DNA from: Ceriagrion tenellum
Taxonomy: Eukaryota; Arthropoda; Insecta; Odonata; Coenagrionidae
Reading direction: 5' to 3'
DNA: 64,000 bases
NCBI GenBank assembly: GCA_963169105.1
Contig: OY720633.1
Coordinates: forward strand, 156,751,780-156,815,779
Shown: one piece after another, positions 61,405-64,000 of the stretch
Numbering within the stretch: position 1 is the stretch's first letter
Layout: each line of letters begins with the position of its first letter
Notes under the pieces: generated by a model
Told to the model about the DNA's origin: nothing
What the model saw: the letters and a program-made list of their open reading frames with translations, nothing else
Databases searched by the model: none
Program-made: the position numbers and the translations under genes

Positions 61405-64000
61405 AAAAATGCTGCAACGCAGAGAGAACCCAAACATTCCAATACACAAGAAAACCGCGAAAACCTTGGTAACAATCCTCACTCTATGCCAACAATAAGA
61501 ACTCTAAACTTGACCCTTTGAGAGAGACACAGAAACTGGTGAGAATGAAAACCCATTTCAGATTGAAACAAAGTGTAATAAAGACGAGAGAACCCGCAGC
61601 TTGCATTCTTTCGTATAAATATTGGTGATTTCTTCTGAAAAGTTTACAAATATAATAAATTACAAATATAAAACAAAATAAGAGGCGTAGAACGAATGGG
61701 GTAAACAGAATAAGTGCCGGAGGCTCCAGTAAATTCAAGATATCCGTGCTTGTCTTATTCACGTATTAAGATAATACATAGGGAATAGAAGCTGCACCAA
61801 TATCAATAAACTTTGTCACGCGAAGGATGAACATAATTTTAAAGTCCAAAGTGTAAACAAAATTACAAAACAATATATTCAACTCGATCCCGCAAGTGGT
61901 CGAAAATACAGGTCGACAGGGATAAATTGCTAACTTGAAATAAATAATATAGAAAATTATAATATAACTTCAAAATAATGATTATGCCAGAAATCCAGCC
62001 ACAAATAGAAAAATTGTTTGGGAGTGCCATGCAGAGCTCACTAAATCCACATGGTTGCAAAGCTTGAGCTACAGTGAATTTTGGAGAAATGCCAAGAAAT
62101 TGTGGGAATAAAAGTTTTCTTCGACAAGAATCAATATTAACACTAGCAAAATCAATCAAAATTAGACTCCCATTATTGCCTTGAGAAAAAATAGTAGTCC
62201 ATAAGATTATCCAAAACATTTATATAATTTTTTATCATTCATCGTAAACGTAATGCTTGGGAAGCTATACACTTGTTTCCCGTGTTCATTTTATATCAAT
62301 ATATCCATAAAGCCCAAAATGTACCCTTTTTTCAAAAAACGAGGAGTCAGGGATATTTGCAAGGAGAGACGATAAGCGTTAACAAAGGAAAATTCTGTTT
62401 TTCATGCATGATCAGCATTAAGGCTTTTTAGCCATCGCGCCCGTAGCGTATCGCACCATCAGAAATATCTGTTGTAATCAAATTAAAACTGTGAGCTCAA
62501 CGTAGAGAAGCTTTCATATCTTCCCCTTTAATAAACTTTCGCTTTCTTTGTATATTAAAGGAACGTAATCGTTTTTCATGGAATTTTCAGAAAAATTGCA
62601 GCATTTATAGACCTTGAACGGTCAATGGGTCTAATATTTTTCGTGACTCAATCACATTTTTCGAACTTTCCTGAGAGTCACTATCGAAAATAAAACTAAA
62701 AGAACTGTCACAAAATAAATTACTGAGAGCAAAAGAACACTCAGACAAAAGTTCTTAATATGTAAAATTCTAAGAAGAATAATATAACTACGCGAGTAAC
62801 AAGTGAGGGATAGTTCTCAAAAATTACGGTGATCTAGAGCTAAAAGACGATGCACTATGACAAGCTGATGACATCTAGAAATCACTGATATCAGTGCAAG
62901 TCCATGATTTTATAGACGCTCAGTAGGTAAATGATAGCACATTCTCTCTCTTTGTTGAAATTCCTTAATAACGTGGCTCTTGAAAAAAGAATCACCATGT
63001 CCCGTTGTGTAACTAAGCATCATTTTTAAAAGAAATTACGATCAGCTGGAACGCGTATTTACTACTGAACTTCGGCCAATCAGCTATTAATACCTCTTTT
63101 GCAAATGGGATTTTTAAAATATATTTTGGTTGAGTAGATGCTATTTTTAATGATATGATTTATCAGACTCAAAACTACTGTTTTGGTATTATCACAATTA
63201 GCTACGGGTAAAAATAAACAAGTTTAAATATCCATTTATTAGTAGCAACAATTTTCCATAGTATATCTTTGTGCTGATACACCTTAAGCGATCATAAATT
63301 CCAAAATTTTAAACCGGTTAACTGTAGCTGTAATGGTAACGAAAAATTGTTGATTAACACAAATTTTTCTCCTGCACCATATTACACTACCCCATAATAT
63401 GCAGATAGTTAGTGATTTCCAAAGTTTCCAATATAGCATTATATTGGATACTTACGTAAATTTAGTTAATGCGGACAAAATTGATAGGCTTCTTTGATTT
63501 TAAGTGAAATTTGAAATCATGATAAGACGGAACAATCAATTTCATGTCAGCAAATTATAAGTTATTAGTATAAAAATCGCAGTAAAAATATTATTGAAAG
63601 TAAAGTGTACATGAAGCAAATTTCCAAATATTTTCCCTCAATCTAAAATATCTGTAGCTTAACGTTAGGAGTTAAATGATTAAAAATATTTTTTAAAATA
63701 AATTAAATTAATATAATATAATTAAACAATAAAAATTAAATATGAAGAGTGTACTTTAGCAACATATTTTTTCATAAATTTAGGGTGTAACTCTTATCGT
63801 CATTTTTGAAGCGTCACTTTCAGAAAATATAACTCACCCTAAGCGTTACACAAAACGATCTAAATGGTAGCATAATTTGATAACAATCATGGATTTATTT
63901 AATTACGAATGGGTTCCAGATGGCTAGCTGAGTGGCTACGGACAAATAGTAGTAAGCGAAGTAAACATATGGGTGCTCCGTATCTCAATTGCATTTGTCA
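61405..64000. other. AT-rich stretch, nothing recognised
   Basis: Frames at 61484-61762 and 61863-62219 (minus, 92 and 118 codons) are hydrophobic or featureless and match no family I know. No repeats noticed up to the window end. Confidence 0.45.

Overview
This window looks like gene-poor nuclear DNA from an animal, most likely an arthropod (probably an insect). It is AT-rich throughout, has no bacterial-style operons, and I found no intact host gene. The recognisable coding signal is fossil transposable elements, full of stop codons and frameshifts. The mix of families (Penelope-like element, LINE, piggyBac-like, mariner, foldback element) is usual for arthropods, but the species cannot be read from the sequence.

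Layout. 1-705: two diverged tandem units, about 368 bp period. 791-1454: a foldback element with 120-bp inverted arms and an unidentified internal reading frame. 3775-4790: LINE reverse-transcriptase remnant (+). 12935-17147: two roughly 480-bp repeats in inverted orientation, enclosing a LINE fragment (-) with ORF1 and the start of the endonuclease. 17142-19570: a Penelope-like element (+) with reverse transcriptase, a GIY-YIG endonuclease remnant and a 3' hammerhead-like fold. 19590-24080: a second LINE (+), split at 20835 by a 2258-bp piggyBac-like element with perfect TTAA target duplication; the LINE resumes at 23101 and ends in a pentanucleotide tail. 32205-32705: LINE 3' end (-). 33990-34167: a foldback of two Penelope-like 3' ends meeting head to head. 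36221-36378 and 42864-42988: an inverted dispersed repeat pair. 45229-45620: mariner-type transposase fragment. 47813-48520: a deleted mariner with both termini and a DD34D spacing. 61363-61402: another hammerhead-like motif.

Between these lie long AT-rich stretches without recognisable content, broken by several GC-richer, often purine/pyrimidine-skewed islands (6000-6560, 7180-7640, 9720-10090, 30330-30800, 46740-47600, 50500-50830, 57050-57610, 60820-61320). These may be promoters, untranslated exons or old repeats. One weak exon candidate on the minus strand (26487-26688) has splice-like ends and a PRIGR motif.

The most interesting signal is a 40-nt hammerhead-ribozyme-like motif found three times (19427, 34034 minus, 61363). 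The helix II position is kept by paired base changes, the loop is TGNAAC each time, and one copy sits at the 3' end of the recognisable Penelope-like element.
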